60,751 nt of DNA from DATFYM01 sp035315065 (GCA_035315065.1 DATFYM010000184.1:1-60751); one strand, 5' to 3'. Positions 43,165 to 51,875 are shown, numbered from the stretch's first letter. A program made the numbers and translations. The notes: generated by a model not told the origin, from the sequence alone.

Positions 43165-43335
43165 TCTGTTTTGAGGCGGTTTTCGGGCTGCCAAATCTTA
43201 CCAAGTTTTACCATTTTTTACCAAAAACGTGCACCGAACGGGTACAAAGGTGGCAGATAAGGGCAGATAACGGGGGTTTCTTGCGACCGATTTTATTAAA
43301 ACGTGTCGAGTCCCGCGGCTCGTGTCAATCTATAA
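43165..43335 (+). repeat. Dispersed repeat family R1, copy B
   Basis: Blocks: TTTTTTACCAAAAACGTGCA, GGCAGATAAGGGCAGATAAC, GCGACCGA, AAAACGTGTC, CCCGCGGCTCGTGTC. It follows the order of copies A (13969) and C (44000) but has an insertion and lost the GTGCAGAATCGCACC block. Confidence 0.6.
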
Positions 43336-43589
43336 TCGGCGCTCACTTCGTAACTGCGAAAGAGCGTCCAACGCAGAGACACAGCTCAGCCCGATGGCCA
43401 CAACCAAAACAGAGGCCGCAGAGAGGTCACAGAGGTCACGGAGAAGAAGTGCCTCGGCTGACCGCCCGCTTGTTGCTCGCTCCTCTCTGTTCTCTCCGCG
43501 ACTCCTCTGCGCTCTCCGTGTTGGAGTCCTTTTTCTTCGCGCGCGAACGATCTCGGGTGAGTCCGGCGCGAGGGAAAGTATGCGAGGCC

Positions 43590-43995
43590 AATCTGTTGAT
43601 TCGACAATGGTTGTTAGCCAAATTCCGCAACCGAAGAAGCAGCGGCATGCTGAATTAAAAGGACTTACTAGCCACGCTTCCGGCAAGCATCGGACCACCT
43701 CTTCGGGTTTTGTCGGGCGACTGAGACGTGGTGGGATCTATCTATTGATTCCGCAGCGGTTGTTGGCCGAGTTTCTGAGCAGAGCGAAAGAAGGCTTGCT
43801 CAATCTAAAGGACTTGCTAGCCGTGCTTCCGCCGAGATGCAAGGCGACCCTTTCGGGCTTTTTCCGACGACCGAAACGTGGCGAGACCGATATGTTGATT
43901 CCGCAAGGGTTGTTGGCCAAATTTCTGCGCGGAACAGGCGAAGGCTTGCTGGGTCTAAAGGACTTGTTAACTGCGTTTCCGCCGAGGCCTAAGGG
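43590..43995 (+). repeat. Three tandem copies of a 135-base unit, open in one frame
   Basis: Units start near 43595, 43730 and 43885. Each contains a TTGATTCCGCA-like block, TTGTTGGCC (or TTGTTAGCC), a TAAAGGACTT block and TTTCGGGCTTTTTCCG-like end. Units 2 and 3 are closest and stay in one frame that would read LIPQxLLAxFL...EGLLxLKDLL...PPR, inside a longer frame 43322-44188 whose start is a different repeat. Whether the units encode peptide or are a DNA/RNA repeat is undecided. Confidence 0.55.
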
Positions 43996-43999
43996 CTTA

Positions 44000-44170
44000 T
44001 TTGAAAGCGAGCCCGTTTTGGGGCCTCCTTATTTGTGCAGAATCGCACCAAAGTCGGCCATTTTTCAACAAAAACGTGCAGATAACCGCAGAAAATGGGG
44101 ATCCTTCTCGACCGACTTGGAACGTGTCCGGGCCCGCGGCTCGTGTCGCGCCATGGCCGTGCTGGCGCGA
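44000..44170 (+). repeat. Dispersed repeat family R1, copy C
   Basis: Contains GTGCAGAATCGCACC, CAAAAACGTGCAGATAA, GCAGAAAATGGGG, CGACCGACTTGGAACGTGTC and CCCGCGGCTCGTGTC. Best match to copy A, in the opposite orientation. Confidence 0.7.
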
Positions 44171-44173
44171 CCA

Positions 44174-44217
44174 GAGGTCGGAAGCTGAAGGCTGATGGCT
44201 GAAAGCTGAAAGCTTTT
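44174..44217. repeat. GGCTGAAAGCTGA array
   Basis: GGAAGCTGAAGGCTGATGGC followed by TGAAAGCTGAAAGC, a 7-base unit. It closes the R1 copy and has no near inverted partner. Confidence 0.65.
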
Positions 44218-44430
44218 TGAAAAACGAAGCCACCGATTTGCTTGATAACAAAGGATCGGCCCCTGAGGAAATCAGGAACGAAGCCACCGAAAACGGTAGA
44301 CAGCAGAACGGCAGACAGCATAAGGGTTAGGAAGCGAGGCAAATTTTGAGGACCGGAGCCACTGACTTATTGAAAACAAAGACGGTGCCCTGGGACCGAA
44401 CCCAATACGAACCCATTGTCGGGTGGACGT
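44215..44430 (-). repeat. Dispersed repeat family R3, inverted copies
   Basis: On the minus strand: AATGGGTTCGTATTGGGTTC, GGTCC, TTTGTTTTCAATAAGTCAG, TGGCTCCGGTCCT, then a more diverged second unit ending GGTGGCTTCGTTTTTC. These match the copies at 15261 and 15474. Confidence 0.65.
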
Positions 44431-44481
44431 TAGTCAGTACGCATAGAGGTTCAGAGGGAGTGGATGGGGTAGGCCTTCTTC

Positions 44482-44506
44482 CCCGTCTACCGTCTACCGT
44501 CTACCG
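44482..44506. repeat. CGTCTAC heptamer array providing ribosome site
   Basis: CCGTCTACCGTCTACCGTCT then ACCGGAGG. The GGAGG at its end is the ribosome site of the next gene, eight bases before ATG 44519. Confidence 0.7.
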
Positions 44507-44518
44507 GAGGATTGTCAA

Positions 44519-45769
44519 ATGACACAAGCCGCGTACCAAACTGACCGACGCTCGGTCTCGATCGATGAGATCCGGGCACATTTCCCGGCACTTGACCGCC
44601 GCCACCAGGGCTACCCGGTGGCGTACTTCGACGGCCCCGGCGGGACGCAGGTGCCGCGCGAGGTGGTGGAGGCCATGGCCGACTACCTCTACCACCACAA
44701 CGCCAATACGCACTGGGCGTATCCGACGAGCGCCGAGACGGACGAGGCCATCGAGCGGGCGCGCGCGGCGCTGGCGGACTTTCTGAACGCCTCGCCGGCC
44801 GAGGTCGCTTTCGGGGCCAACATGACCACGCTCACCTTTCACTTGGCGCGGGGGTTGGGGCGCCTGTGGGGCCCCGGGGACGAGATCGTGGTGACCGAAC
44901 TCGACCATCATGGCAACGTCGCTCCCTGGCAGGCGATCGCCCGCGAGCGCGGTGTCACGGTGCGTATGGTGAAGATGGTTCCCGAGACGGGGCAGCTCGA
45001 CTGGCATGATCTCGAACAGTCACTTGGCTATCATACTAGGCTCCTGGCGATGGGCGCGGCGTCGAACGCCCTGGGGACGATCAACGACGTGCGCCGGGCG
45101 GGAGAGTTGGCCCACGCCGCCGGTGCGTTGCTGTTCGTCGACGCCGTCCACTCGGCGCCGCACGTGCTCACCGAGGTCCGCGCCCTCGATAGCGACTTCC
45201 TCGCCTGCTCCGCCTACAAGTTCTACGGGCCGCATATCGGGGTGCTCTACGGCAAGCGCGACCTGCTCCAGTCGGTGGATTTTCCCAAGCTGACGCGGGC
45301 GCCCGACGCCGCGCCGGAGCGAGCCGAAACCGGCACCCAAAATCACGAAGGGATGGTCGGGGCCGCGGCCGCCGTCGATTTCCTGGCCTCGCTGGCCCCC
45401 GGCGCCACGCGGCGCGAGCGGCTGGGCGCGGCCTTTGACGCGCTCCACCGCCGCCACACGGCGCTGGTCAGGCGACTTTGGGAAGGTCTCTCGGCCATCG
45501 ACGGAGTAACCCTCTGCGGACCGCCGCCGACGGCCGCGCGCACACCGACGGTCTCCTTCACGGTGAGGAATGTTCCATCGAACAAGGTGGCGGCGAGTCT
45601 CGCCGAGCGTGGAGTCTTCGTGTCGCACGGCGATTTCTACGCCACCACAATCGTCGAGCGGCTGGGCTTGGGCAAAGAAGGTCTGGTGCGCGCCGGCTGC
45701 GCTTGTTACACGACGGAGGCCGAAGTGGAGCGGCTTGTGGAGGGGGTACGATTTGTGGCTGGGGGATAG
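44519..45769 (+). CDS. Cysteine desulfurase-like PLP enzyme (SufS-related)
   Basis: 416 residues. A class V aminotransferase fold: YFDGPGGTQVPREVVEAM, TELDHHGNVAPW, LFVDAVHSAPH (Asp208 and His211 near the PLP ring) and the PLP lysine Lys234 in ACSAYKFYGPHIG. It belongs to the 'cysteine desulfurase-like' branch rather than true SufS. The mobile-loop Cys of true desulfurases (RSGHHCAQP-like) is not visible; the matching region reads FVSHGDFYAT. The reaction may therefore be another C-S or C-N cleavage (inference). The gene stands alone. Confidence 0.88.
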   Translation: MTQAAYQTDRRSVSIDEIRAHFPALDRRHQGYPVAYFDGPGGTQVPREVVEAMADYLYHHNANTHWAYPTSAETDEAIERARAALADFLNASPAEVAFGANMTTLTFHLARGLGRLWGPGDEIVVTELDHHGNVAPWQAIARERGVTVRMVKMVPETGQLDWHDLEQSLGYHTRLLAMGAASNALGTINDVRRAGELAHAAGALLFVDAVHSAPHVLTEVRALDSDFLACSAYKFYGPHIGVLYGKRDLLQSVDFPKLTRAPDAAPERAETGTQNHEGMVGAAAAVDFLASLAPGATRRERLGAAFDALHRRHTALVRRLWEGLSAIDGVTLCGPPPTAARTPTVSFTVRNVPSNKVAASLAERGVFVSHGDFYATTIVERLGLGKEGLVRAGCACYTTEAEVERLVEGVRFVAGG

Positions 45770-45785
45770 CCTGAGGACAGGGTTG

Positions 45786-46012
45786 AAAATGGTGAATAGT
45801 GAATGGTGAATTGTGAATTGTGAATTGGAAGAGAGCAGGAGCGAGGTGGTAGGGGTTGTGAATAGTGAACTAACTGTGAATTGTGAATAGTGAATTGGGA
45901 AGAGGGCAGGGCGGAAACGGTGGATGGCGAATCATGAAGAACGAGAACAGCAAGCGCCCTCTCTTCCATTCACCATTCACCATTCACCATTCACCATTTA
46001 CAACCCTCTCCC
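45786..46012. repeat. Inverted repeat with GGTGAAT/GTGAATT arms
   Basis: The left arm has AATGGTGAATAGTGAATGGT and TGTGAATTGTGAATTGGA; the right arm is CATTCACCATTCACCATTCA. Unit length is 7. It fills the spacer between the tail-to-tail SufS-like and TolC genes. Confidence 0.8.
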
Positions 46013-46019
46013 CTGCCGC

Positions 46020-48002
46020 CTACTCCTGTCCCGACGACCCGCTCGATTGCGTTTCCGGTGTGCCGGGAATGTTGTGGGCGCCGGAGTAACGCCCGGTTTT
46101 CGCGTCGGCCATGCGCACGTTGTACTTATCGAGGATGGTGGCCGTGGCCTGCTGGTACTGGACCAGCGCCTGGGCATAGGTGGCGCGCGCCTTCACCTCG
46201 TTGCCCTGGGCGTTGACGTAGTCGCGCTCGGTCTGGAGCACAGTGAACACCGTCGATTCGCCCAGTTTGAACTTCTTCTGCTCGGCGTCGCGCGTCTCCT
46301 TGGCCAGCTCAGTCGCCTTGGCGGCGGCATTGATCTGCGCCTTGGCCTGGGTGACGGCGATTTCGGCGTTGCGCACGTCCTGCTCGATCTGGTTCTTGCT
46401 GCGCTGGAGTTGAGTTTCGAGTTGGCGCTGCTCGAGCATGGCGCGCGCGGCATCGGCCTGAGCAGAGCGATTGCGGATGGGAATGGTAAGGTTGGCGCCA
46501 TACGAGTAGTTGGGGTACGTGCCGTGGAACGAATTGCCGAGGGAGTCCCAGATGCCGCCGGGCACCACGCCAACGAGCTTGCCGGTGGTGGGGTCGCGAA
46601 CCAGGCGGTCGCCACTCAATCCCGAAGGCAGCCAGGTGGCGAACACGTCAAAGGTAGGCAGCAAGCGGTTGCGGTTCGACTTGATGGTAATGTCCTGGTT
46701 GGCCAGGTTCAGGTCCGCCTGCTCGATCTCCGGGCGGTTTTGCATGGCGACCTTCAAGGCCTCCGGCAGGGGCGGGATATCGTCGGCCGCCGGCTCCGGC
46801 AGCTTGTCCGTCGCTTCAATTTCGGCCGCCGCCAGTTCCGGGCTCACCCGCTTGGAAAGGGCCGTCTTGATCTGTTCCTGTTGCTGGAGGTAGGTGGTCT
46901 GCGCCAACACCAGAGCTTGCTCGTCCGTGGCGACTTCGGATTCGGCGCGGACGATTTCGATGGGGGCCAAAGTGCCGATCTCCACCTGCTTCTTGTTGTC
47001 TTCCAAGAGCCGTTGGGCGTAAGTCACCGCCTGTTGCGCCACTCTTACCTGTTCCTGATCGGCGAGCAGATTCGAATAAAAGTTCAGGACCTGCTGAATA
47101 GTGGTGATCACCTGTTGCCGGAAGACGCTGTCGGCAATCTTCAGTTCGTTGTGAGCCTGGCGAATAAAAACGGCGTTGGCGCGGTACCCGAATCCGTTCA
47201 GCAAATGCTGGTTGATGCCCACCTCCAGGCCGGTGGGCGTCTGAGGATTGAACAGCTCGCTGATCGACGTTGTGGATTGCCGCTCGCCGAACAGAGCGAC
47301 GGCATAGCTGGTTCCACTGAGGAATCCCTGGCCATAGAAAGTGCTCAACGTCGTGGTCTGGTTAGTGGTGATCGGGATGCCGGTGACGGCCGTGAAGTTC
47401 AAGGGCGTGGTGCCGAAGTCCCATCCGAAGCTGGCGCCGGCGGTGGGATCGCAGCAGCCGATGGCGCCGACGCTGCTGGCGCCGCCCGCGCCGGAGAAGC
47501 CACCCGCGCCGCTGCTGCCGCCGCCGCTGATCCCGCTGACGCCGCCACCGATGGCGCCGGCGAACAGGGCCGAAGACTGAAAGGCGCCGGTGACGCCACG
47601 GGTGGCGCCGCCCGCTCGGGCGCGCAGCAGGTCGGTCTCGGCAAACGGAATCTGGTAGCGCGCCACGGCGATATCGAGGTTGTCCTCGAGCGCCAGCACG
47701 ATGGCATCGTCAATGCCGAGTTTCAGCTTGCCGTCGCGGATAAGCGACTCGAGACGCGGCGAGTTCACCATCCGGGCGGGAGCCACGTAAGGGACGGTGT
47801 ACGCTCCGAAAAAGTTGGGAAAGGTCGTGTTCATCTTGTATTCGATGGCCGGAGCGGACCCGGTCTCCGACTTTGGGGCTGGCGCCGAGGCGGCAGCTTG
47901 AGCCGGCTGCTGGGCCCGAAGCCCGGCCGTTTGGGCGCCCAGCGCTACCCACGCGCCGCATACCAGGGCGGCGACCGTCCAACGGTGTTTATGCAATCTC
48001 AT
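46020..48002 (-). CDS. TolC-family outer-membrane efflux protein (copy 1)
   Basis: 660 residues from ATG 48002 behind CAGGAGAGAAC; an earlier in-frame start is rejected. Signal peptide, then two TolC-type helical repeats with the family's NRPEIEQADLNLANQDITIK and DVRNAEIAVTQAKAQINAA blocks. Longer than typical TolC (about 480) because of an N-terminal extension with a Gly/Ser/Ala-rich insert near residues 150-190 containing CCDPTAG. TolC trimers form the outer-membrane channel of tripartite pumps or type I secretion. No pump genes are next to it. It is a divergently transcribed paralogue of the next gene. Confidence 0.88.
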   Translation of the reverse strand: MRLHKHRWTVAALVCGAWVALGAQTAGLRAQQPAQAAASAPAPKSETGSAPAIEYKMNTTFPNFFGAYTVPYVAPARMVNSPRLESLIRDGKLKLGIDDAIVLALEDNLDIAVARYQIPFAETDLLRARAGGATRGVTGAFQSSALFAGAIGGGVSGISGGGSSGAGGFSGAGGASSVGAIGCCDPTAGASFGWDFGTTPLNFTAVTGIPITTNQTTTLSTFYGQGFLSGTSYAVALFGERQSTTSISELFNPQTPTGLEVGINQHLLNGFGYRANAVFIRQAHNELKIADSVFRQQVITTIQQVLNFYSNLLADQEQVRVAQQAVTYAQRLLEDNKKQVEIGTLAPIEIVRAESEVATDEQALVLAQTTYLQQQEQIKTALSKRVSPELAAAEIEATDKLPEPAADDIPPLPEALKVAMQNRPEIEQADLNLANQDITIKSNRNRLLPTFDVFATWLPSGLSGDRLVRDPTTGKLVGVVPGGIWDSLGNSFHGTYPNYSYGANLTIPIRNRSAQADAARAMLEQRQLETQLQRSKNQIEQDVRNAEIAVTQAKAQINAAAKATELAKETRDAEQKKFKLGESTVFTVLQTERDYVNAQGNEVKARATYAQALVQYQQATATILDKYNVRMADAKTGRYSGAHNIPGTPETQSSGSSGQE

Positions 48003-48255
48003 TGTTCTCTCCTGACGGGTCTGCCTTGCAGACCTGAAAATGGGCACAAGACTATAACTACGCATTTCTTAGACGTGGAGTTTCAACCAAAGTTTTGGCG
48101 GCAAGCTCGGGATGCCTTGGGTGCCGCCGCCGAAAGCGTCCCGAGCGAAATCGGCCGGACCGGAGCGTGCGCAGAAAACAGCTTGAGCAGGCGGCGTGGC
48201 ACGAGACTCGATGAAGTCCGCCAAGCCTCTCCAGCTTACCATCGGCTTGCCCCCA

Positions 48256-48284
48256 CTGACAAATACGTTTGGCGACCGTATAAT
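48256..48284 (+). promoter_or_regulatory. Sigma-70-type promoter for second TolC gene
   Basis: CTGACA (48256-48261), 17 bases, perfect TATAAT (48279-48284). It lies 133 bases before the GTG start at 48417, so a long leader is expected. The leader contains a GGGGACA direct repeat near 48313. Confidence 0.6.
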
Positions 48285-48416
48285 ATTGCCATCTTCCTTC
48301 GTATTCAGTTAACAGGGGACAGGGGACAGAAGCTTGAAAGGCGACACCAGGTGCAGATTAAGATATGCTTTTTGTTCCGGCGAGGGTCGGAATCTTATCG
48401 AGCAAGGAGGGACGCG

Positions 48417-50375
48417 GTGAGTTTGAATCGTTTTCGATGTTGGCTGGGGTTGCCGGGAGTGCTGGCGATCGCGGCGGCCACGATGAACGCCCAGCAAGCC
48501 CAACAAGCCCAACAAGCCCAGCAGGCCCAACAGGCCCAGGCGACCAGTACCCAGGAGTCGGGCGGCAAAACCTCCGCCTTCAGTTACGAGAATGGGACCT
48601 CCCTTCTCAAGGCTTATGCTTATCCTCAGGTACCGTCCGAATCGCTGAGCAATTCTCCCCAGATCTACGAGCTGATCCGGGACGGCAAGCTGGAACTTTC
48701 GCTCGAGGATGCGCTGGCGCTCGCGCTTCAGAATAACCTGGACATCGCCGTGAGCCGCTTCCAACTTCCCTTAGCCCAGCTCGACGTTCTCCGCTCCAAA
48801 AGCGGGGGCGCGGCGCGCGGCGTCCAAGGGGCGGTGATTTCGAACGCCCTGTTCACGGGGGCCATCGGCACCGGCATCAGCGGCTTCACCGGCAGCAGCA
48901 GCGCCACGGCGGGCGCTTTTTCCGGCAGCGGCAGCGCCATCAATACCGGTTTCATCGGGTGCTGCGATCCCTTCGCCGGATTCAGCTACGGATGGAATAA
49001 TGCCCAGTCTCCTCTCAACTTCGCCGGGCTGGTCGGCCAGAACGTCGAGGGTAGCCACACCGCCACCTACTCCACCTTCTACGGGCAGGGCTTCGTCTCG
49101 GGCACCAGTTACTCGGTTACCGTGTCGGGCCAGCGCCAGAGTACGACGTCGCTCACTTCGCTGTTTGATCCCTCGGTCGGAACGGGTCTGGCTATCGGTC
49201 TCGACCAGCATTTGCTGAAAGGCTTTGGTTATCGCGCCAATGCGGTCTTCATCCGCATTGCCCATAACGACCTCAAGGTGGCAGACAGCGTCTTTCGCCA
49301 GCAGGTCATCGCCAGCGTCGCCCAGGTGCTGAATGCCTACTATACCCTGCTGGCGGATAAGGACCAGGTCCGAGTGGCGGAAGCGGCCATCAAGTACGCC
49401 CAGCAGCTTGTGGATGATGACAAGAAAGAGGTGGAGGTGGGCCTTCTCGCACCGCTGGATGTAGTCCAAGCCGAATCCCAGCTCGCCAACAGCCAGCAGA
49501 ACCTGATTGTAGCCCAGACCACTTACCTGCAGCAGCAGGAGGTGCTGAAGACCATGCTTTCCAAGAGCGTCGATTCCCAGCTAGCGGCGGCCCAGATTGA
49601 CTCCACCGACCAGCTCCCGGAACCGCGGCCTGACGATGTACCGGCGCTCGAGGAAGCGCTGAAAGAGGCAGTTCAGAATCGCCCCGAGATCGAGCAGAAC
49701 CAACTGAACCTTCGCAACCAGGAATACACCATCCAGGCCAATCGCAACGGCATGCTTCCCACCCTCGACGCCTTTGCCACCTACGCGCCAGCCGGGCTTT
49801 CCGGCATCAAGGTCCTGCGCGACCAGCAGGGCAAAATCATCAGCACCGTACCGGGCGGCCTGGGTGATTCCTTATCGAACGTGTTCAACAACAGCTATCC
49901 GAACTATTCAGTGGGCTTCACGTTCAGCGTCCCGCTGCGCAATCGCGCCCAGGAGGCGAACGCCGCCCAGGCGCTGGTGGAGCAGCATATGATGGAGACC
50001 TCGCTCCAGCGGCAGAAGAACCAGGTGGCGCAGGATGTGCGCAACGCGGAGATCGCCGTCACCCAGGCCAAGGCCCAGATCACCGCCGCGATCCAGGCGC
50101 GCATCTACGCTCAGCAGGCTCTGGATGCCGAGGTAAAGAAGTTCAAGGCCGGCACGTCGACCACCCTCAATGTCATCCTGGAACAGCAGAACCTGGTGAC
50201 GGCGGAGGGCAACGAGGCCAAGGCCCGCGCCACTTACGCCTCAGCGCTGGTGCAGTTCCAGCAGGCCACGGCCACGATCTTGGATGCGCACCACATCGTG
50301 CTGGGCGACGCCAAGACGGGCCACTACACTCGGGTACCCAATATTCCGGGCGCGCCGTCAGCGTCGAACCAGTAG
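48417..50375 (+). CDS. TolC-family outer-membrane efflux protein (copy 2)
   Basis: 652 residues from GTG 48417, seven bases after AAGGAGGG; the very long frame upstream is the antisense of copy 1 and is not coding. A signal peptide ends near a run of Gln-Gln-Ala triplets (about residues 22-40). The rest parallels copy 1: LALALQNNLDIAVSRFQLPL, a Gly/Ser/Thr-rich insert with CCDPFAG, NRPEIEQNQLNLRNQEYTIQ and DVRNAEIAVTQAKAQITAA. The two copies are an inverted duplicate pair sharing a control region. Substrate unknown. Confidence 0.9.
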   Translation: MSLNRFRCWLGLPGVLAIAAATMNAQQAQQAQQAQQAQQAQATSTQESGGKTSAFSYENGTSLLKAYAYPQVPSESLSNSPQIYELIRDGKLELSLEDALALALQNNLDIAVSRFQLPLAQLDVLRSKSGGAARGVQGAVISNALFTGAIGTGISGFTGSSSATAGAFSGSGSAINTGFIGCCDPFAGFSYGWNNAQSPLNFAGLVGQNVEGSHTATYSTFYGQGFVSGTSYSVTVSGQRQSTTSLTSLFDPSVGTGLAIGLDQHLLKGFGYRANAVFIRIAHNDLKVADSVFRQQVIASVAQVLNAYYTLLADKDQVRVAEAAIKYAQQLVDDDKKEVEVGLLAPLDVVQAESQLANSQQNLIVAQTTYLQQQEVLKTMLSKSVDSQLAAAQIDSTDQLPEPRPDDVPALEEALKEAVQNRPEIEQNQLNLRNQEYTIQANRNGMLPTLDAFATYAPAGLSGIKVLRDQQGKIISTVPGGLGDSLSNVFNNSYPNYSVGFTFSVPLRNRAQEANAAQALVEQHMMETSLQRQKNQVAQDVRNAEIAVTQAKAQITAAIQARIYAQQALDAEVKKFKAGTSTTLNVILEQQNLVTAEGNEAKARATYASALVQFQQATATILDAHHIVLGDAKTGHYTRVPNIPGAPSASNQ

Positions 50376-50391
50376 CTCGGTCATGCGCTGG

Positions 50392-50670
50392 TTAAGGCCA
50401 ACGTTGCGCGCCGTGCAGGATACGATTGATTTCGACAACATCCTCGCGGATGCGATAGACGGCCAAGTAGGGCAAGCCAGGAAACAGAAGCTCACGAGTG
50501 TTGAGCTTCCGGCCGGGACGGCCGCGGCGGGGAAACTGCGTGAGAGAGTCCACGCTTTCGTAAATTGCGAGGGCAACCTGGCGGGCAGCATGCGGGCCGT
50601 CGCGCGCAACGATGTAATCGCAAATGTCCGTAAGATCGCGGGCTGCAGGTTCCGTCCAACGGATGCGCAT
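50392..50670 (-). CDS. ParE/RelE-type toxin
   Basis: 92 residues. The ParE toxin pattern is plain: IRWTEPAARDLTDICDYIVA, LTQFPRRGRPGRKLNTRELL, PYLAVYRIREDVVEINRILH and a C-terminal GAQRWP. ParE members poison DNA gyrase; RelE members cleave mRNA, and this sequence is closer to ParE. The start overlaps the antitoxin stop (TAATG). The pair looks intact, in contrast to the remnants near 32.5 and 35.4 kb. Confidence 0.9.
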   Translation of the reverse strand: MRIRWTEPAARDLTDICDYIVARDGPHAARQVALAIYESVDSLTQFPRRGRPGRKLNTRELLFPGLPYLAVYRIREDVVEINRILHGAQRWP

Positions 50671-50894
50671 TAGCTCGGATAACGGCGGTCAATGAGTCTT
50701 GCCATTTCCTCGTGCTCAATGAACTCACCCCGATCGGCGGCGGCCAAGCCTTTTTCTACTTCCCGGATAAACCATGCATCGTAGTCCACCAGGCGCTCCA
50801 CCGCCTCTTGCACGAGCCCTTGCGCGTCCCGGCCCTGGTCGGCGGCCAGACGGAAAAGTTTGGCTTCGAGGTCAGAGTTGAAGTTCACTTCCAT
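50670..50894 (-). CDS. Antitoxin of ParE-type pair
   Basis: 74 residues, acidic, helical: MEVNFNSDLEAKLFRLAADQ, LVQEAVERLVDYDAWFIREV, GEFIEHEEMARLIDRRY. This is the small RHH-type/CopG-like antitoxin found upstream of ParE toxins. The N-terminal strand-helix-helix would bind the promoter and the C-terminus would cover the toxin. It should repress its own operon. Confidence 0.85.
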   Translation of the reverse strand: MEVNFNSDLEAKLFRLAADQGRDAQGLVQEAVERLVDYDAWFIREVEKGLAAADRGEFIEHEEMARLIDRRYPS

Positions 50895-51071
50895 ATACGC
50901 CTACACTAGCCTGGCGGGGCGCGGGTGTCAAGCTCGGCTCCGCCGGATCGCCTTGCGCCGAGATGTCGATTTGTCCAGAGCGTGTAATCGGGCTATGCTC
51001 GTCCTTGAATTCGAGACGGCACTCCCCTACACATGATGACGTCTACTGATGCCACTGGCCGCTGCTTTCCC

Positions 51072-51875
51072 ATGCGCAATCTTCGCCTGGTGATCGCCTA
51101 TGACGGCACCGACTTCCACGGCTGGCAACGGCAACCCAACGCGCCCACGGTCCAAGCCTCGCTCGAAGAAACGCTCGCGCGGATTACGGCAGCGCAGGTG
51201 AAGCTTCACGGCTCGGGTCGCACCGACGCCGGGGTTCATGCGGCGGGTCAGGTGGCCAACTTCAGCACCGACTGCCCCATCCCTGGCGAGAACCTGCAAA
51301 AGGCGCTGAACGATCGGTTGCCTCCCAGCGTGAGGATCAAGGAGGTGCGCGAGGTCGCCGAAGACTTCCATGCCCGCTATCATGCCCGAGCCAAAACGTA
51401 CCGATATCGCATCCTGCGGGCGCCGGTCTGCTCGCCGTTCTTCTGGCGGTTCGTTGATCATTACCCTTATCCCTTGGACCACCGGCGCATGGCCAACGCG
51501 GCGCGGCTGTTGGAAGGCGAGCACGACTTCACCTCGTTCGCGGCTTCGAGCGCTGATGAGGACGACGATTTGCCGGGTGCCGGTAATCAGCCGGCTGCAC
51601 CGGAGTCGAGCCCCAAGCGCGTCCCGTCAATGGTGCGCACCATCTTGTCGTCGCGCTTGCTGTGGCGTCCTCGGATGAGCTTGCTGACTTACGAAGTGCG
51701 TGGCAACGGCTTTCTGCATCACATGGTGCGCAACATCGTGGGCACCCTGATCGAGGTGGGACGTGGAAAGCTCGCGCCTGCGGATGTCCTCCGCATTCTC
51801 GAGGCGCGCGACCGTACGCTGGCCGGACCCACGGCTCCGGCACGCGGTCTGTGCTTGATGAAAGTGGAGTATTGA
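51072..51875 (+). CDS. truA: tRNA pseudouridine synthase A
   Basis: 267 residues if started at ATG 51072 (MRNLRLVIAYDGTDFHGWQR), the usual family start. In-frame ATGs at 51033 and 51036 would add 12-13 residues; none has a ribosome site. The catalytic Asp52 lies in GSGRTDAGVHAAGQV. Also present: YRYRILRAPVCSPFFWRF, EGEHDFTSFA and NGFLHHMVRNIVGTLIEVG. TruA converts uridines 38-40 of tRNA anticodon arms. An insert (DEDDDLPGAGNQPAAPESSP) in the middle is longer than usual. Confidence 0.95.
   Translation: MRNLRLVIAYDGTDFHGWQRQPNAPTVQASLEETLARITAAQVKLHGSGRTDAGVHAAGQVANFSTDCPIPGENLQKALNDRLPPSVRIKEVREVAEDFHARYHARAKTYRYRILRAPVCSPFFWRFVDHYPYPLDHRRMANAARLLEGEHDFTSFAASSADEDDDLPGAGNQPAAPESSPKRVPSMVRTILSSRLLWRPRMSLLTYEVRGNGFLHHMVRNIVGTLIEVGRGKLAPADVLRILEARDRTLAGPTAPARGLCLMKVEY

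Larger units (their letters stand above)
42149..44518. other. 2.4-kb gene-poor region built of dispersed repeats
   Basis: Between the NHL/HYDIN gene and the SufS-like gene I find no convincing gene. The region holds a good sigma-70 promoter (42578), a doubtful 130-residue frame, two R1 copies, a CAGAG-type array near 43365-43560, three tandem copies of a 135-base unit (43590-43995), R3-like blocks in inverse orientation (44215-44430) and two heptamer arrays. 42150-42560 holds nothing that I can name. Confidence 0.6.

Noticed and set aside
43365..43560. CRISPR-like array because of repeated CAGAG/GAGGTCACAGAG words
   Set aside because: The units are short, unevenly spaced and form a palindrome; there are no regular spacers or cas genes.
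45924..48416. A very long plus-strand open frame running into the second TolC gene
   Set aside because: It is the antisense of TolC copy 1 and of the spacer. The real start is the GTG at 48417 with a good ribosome site and signal peptide.
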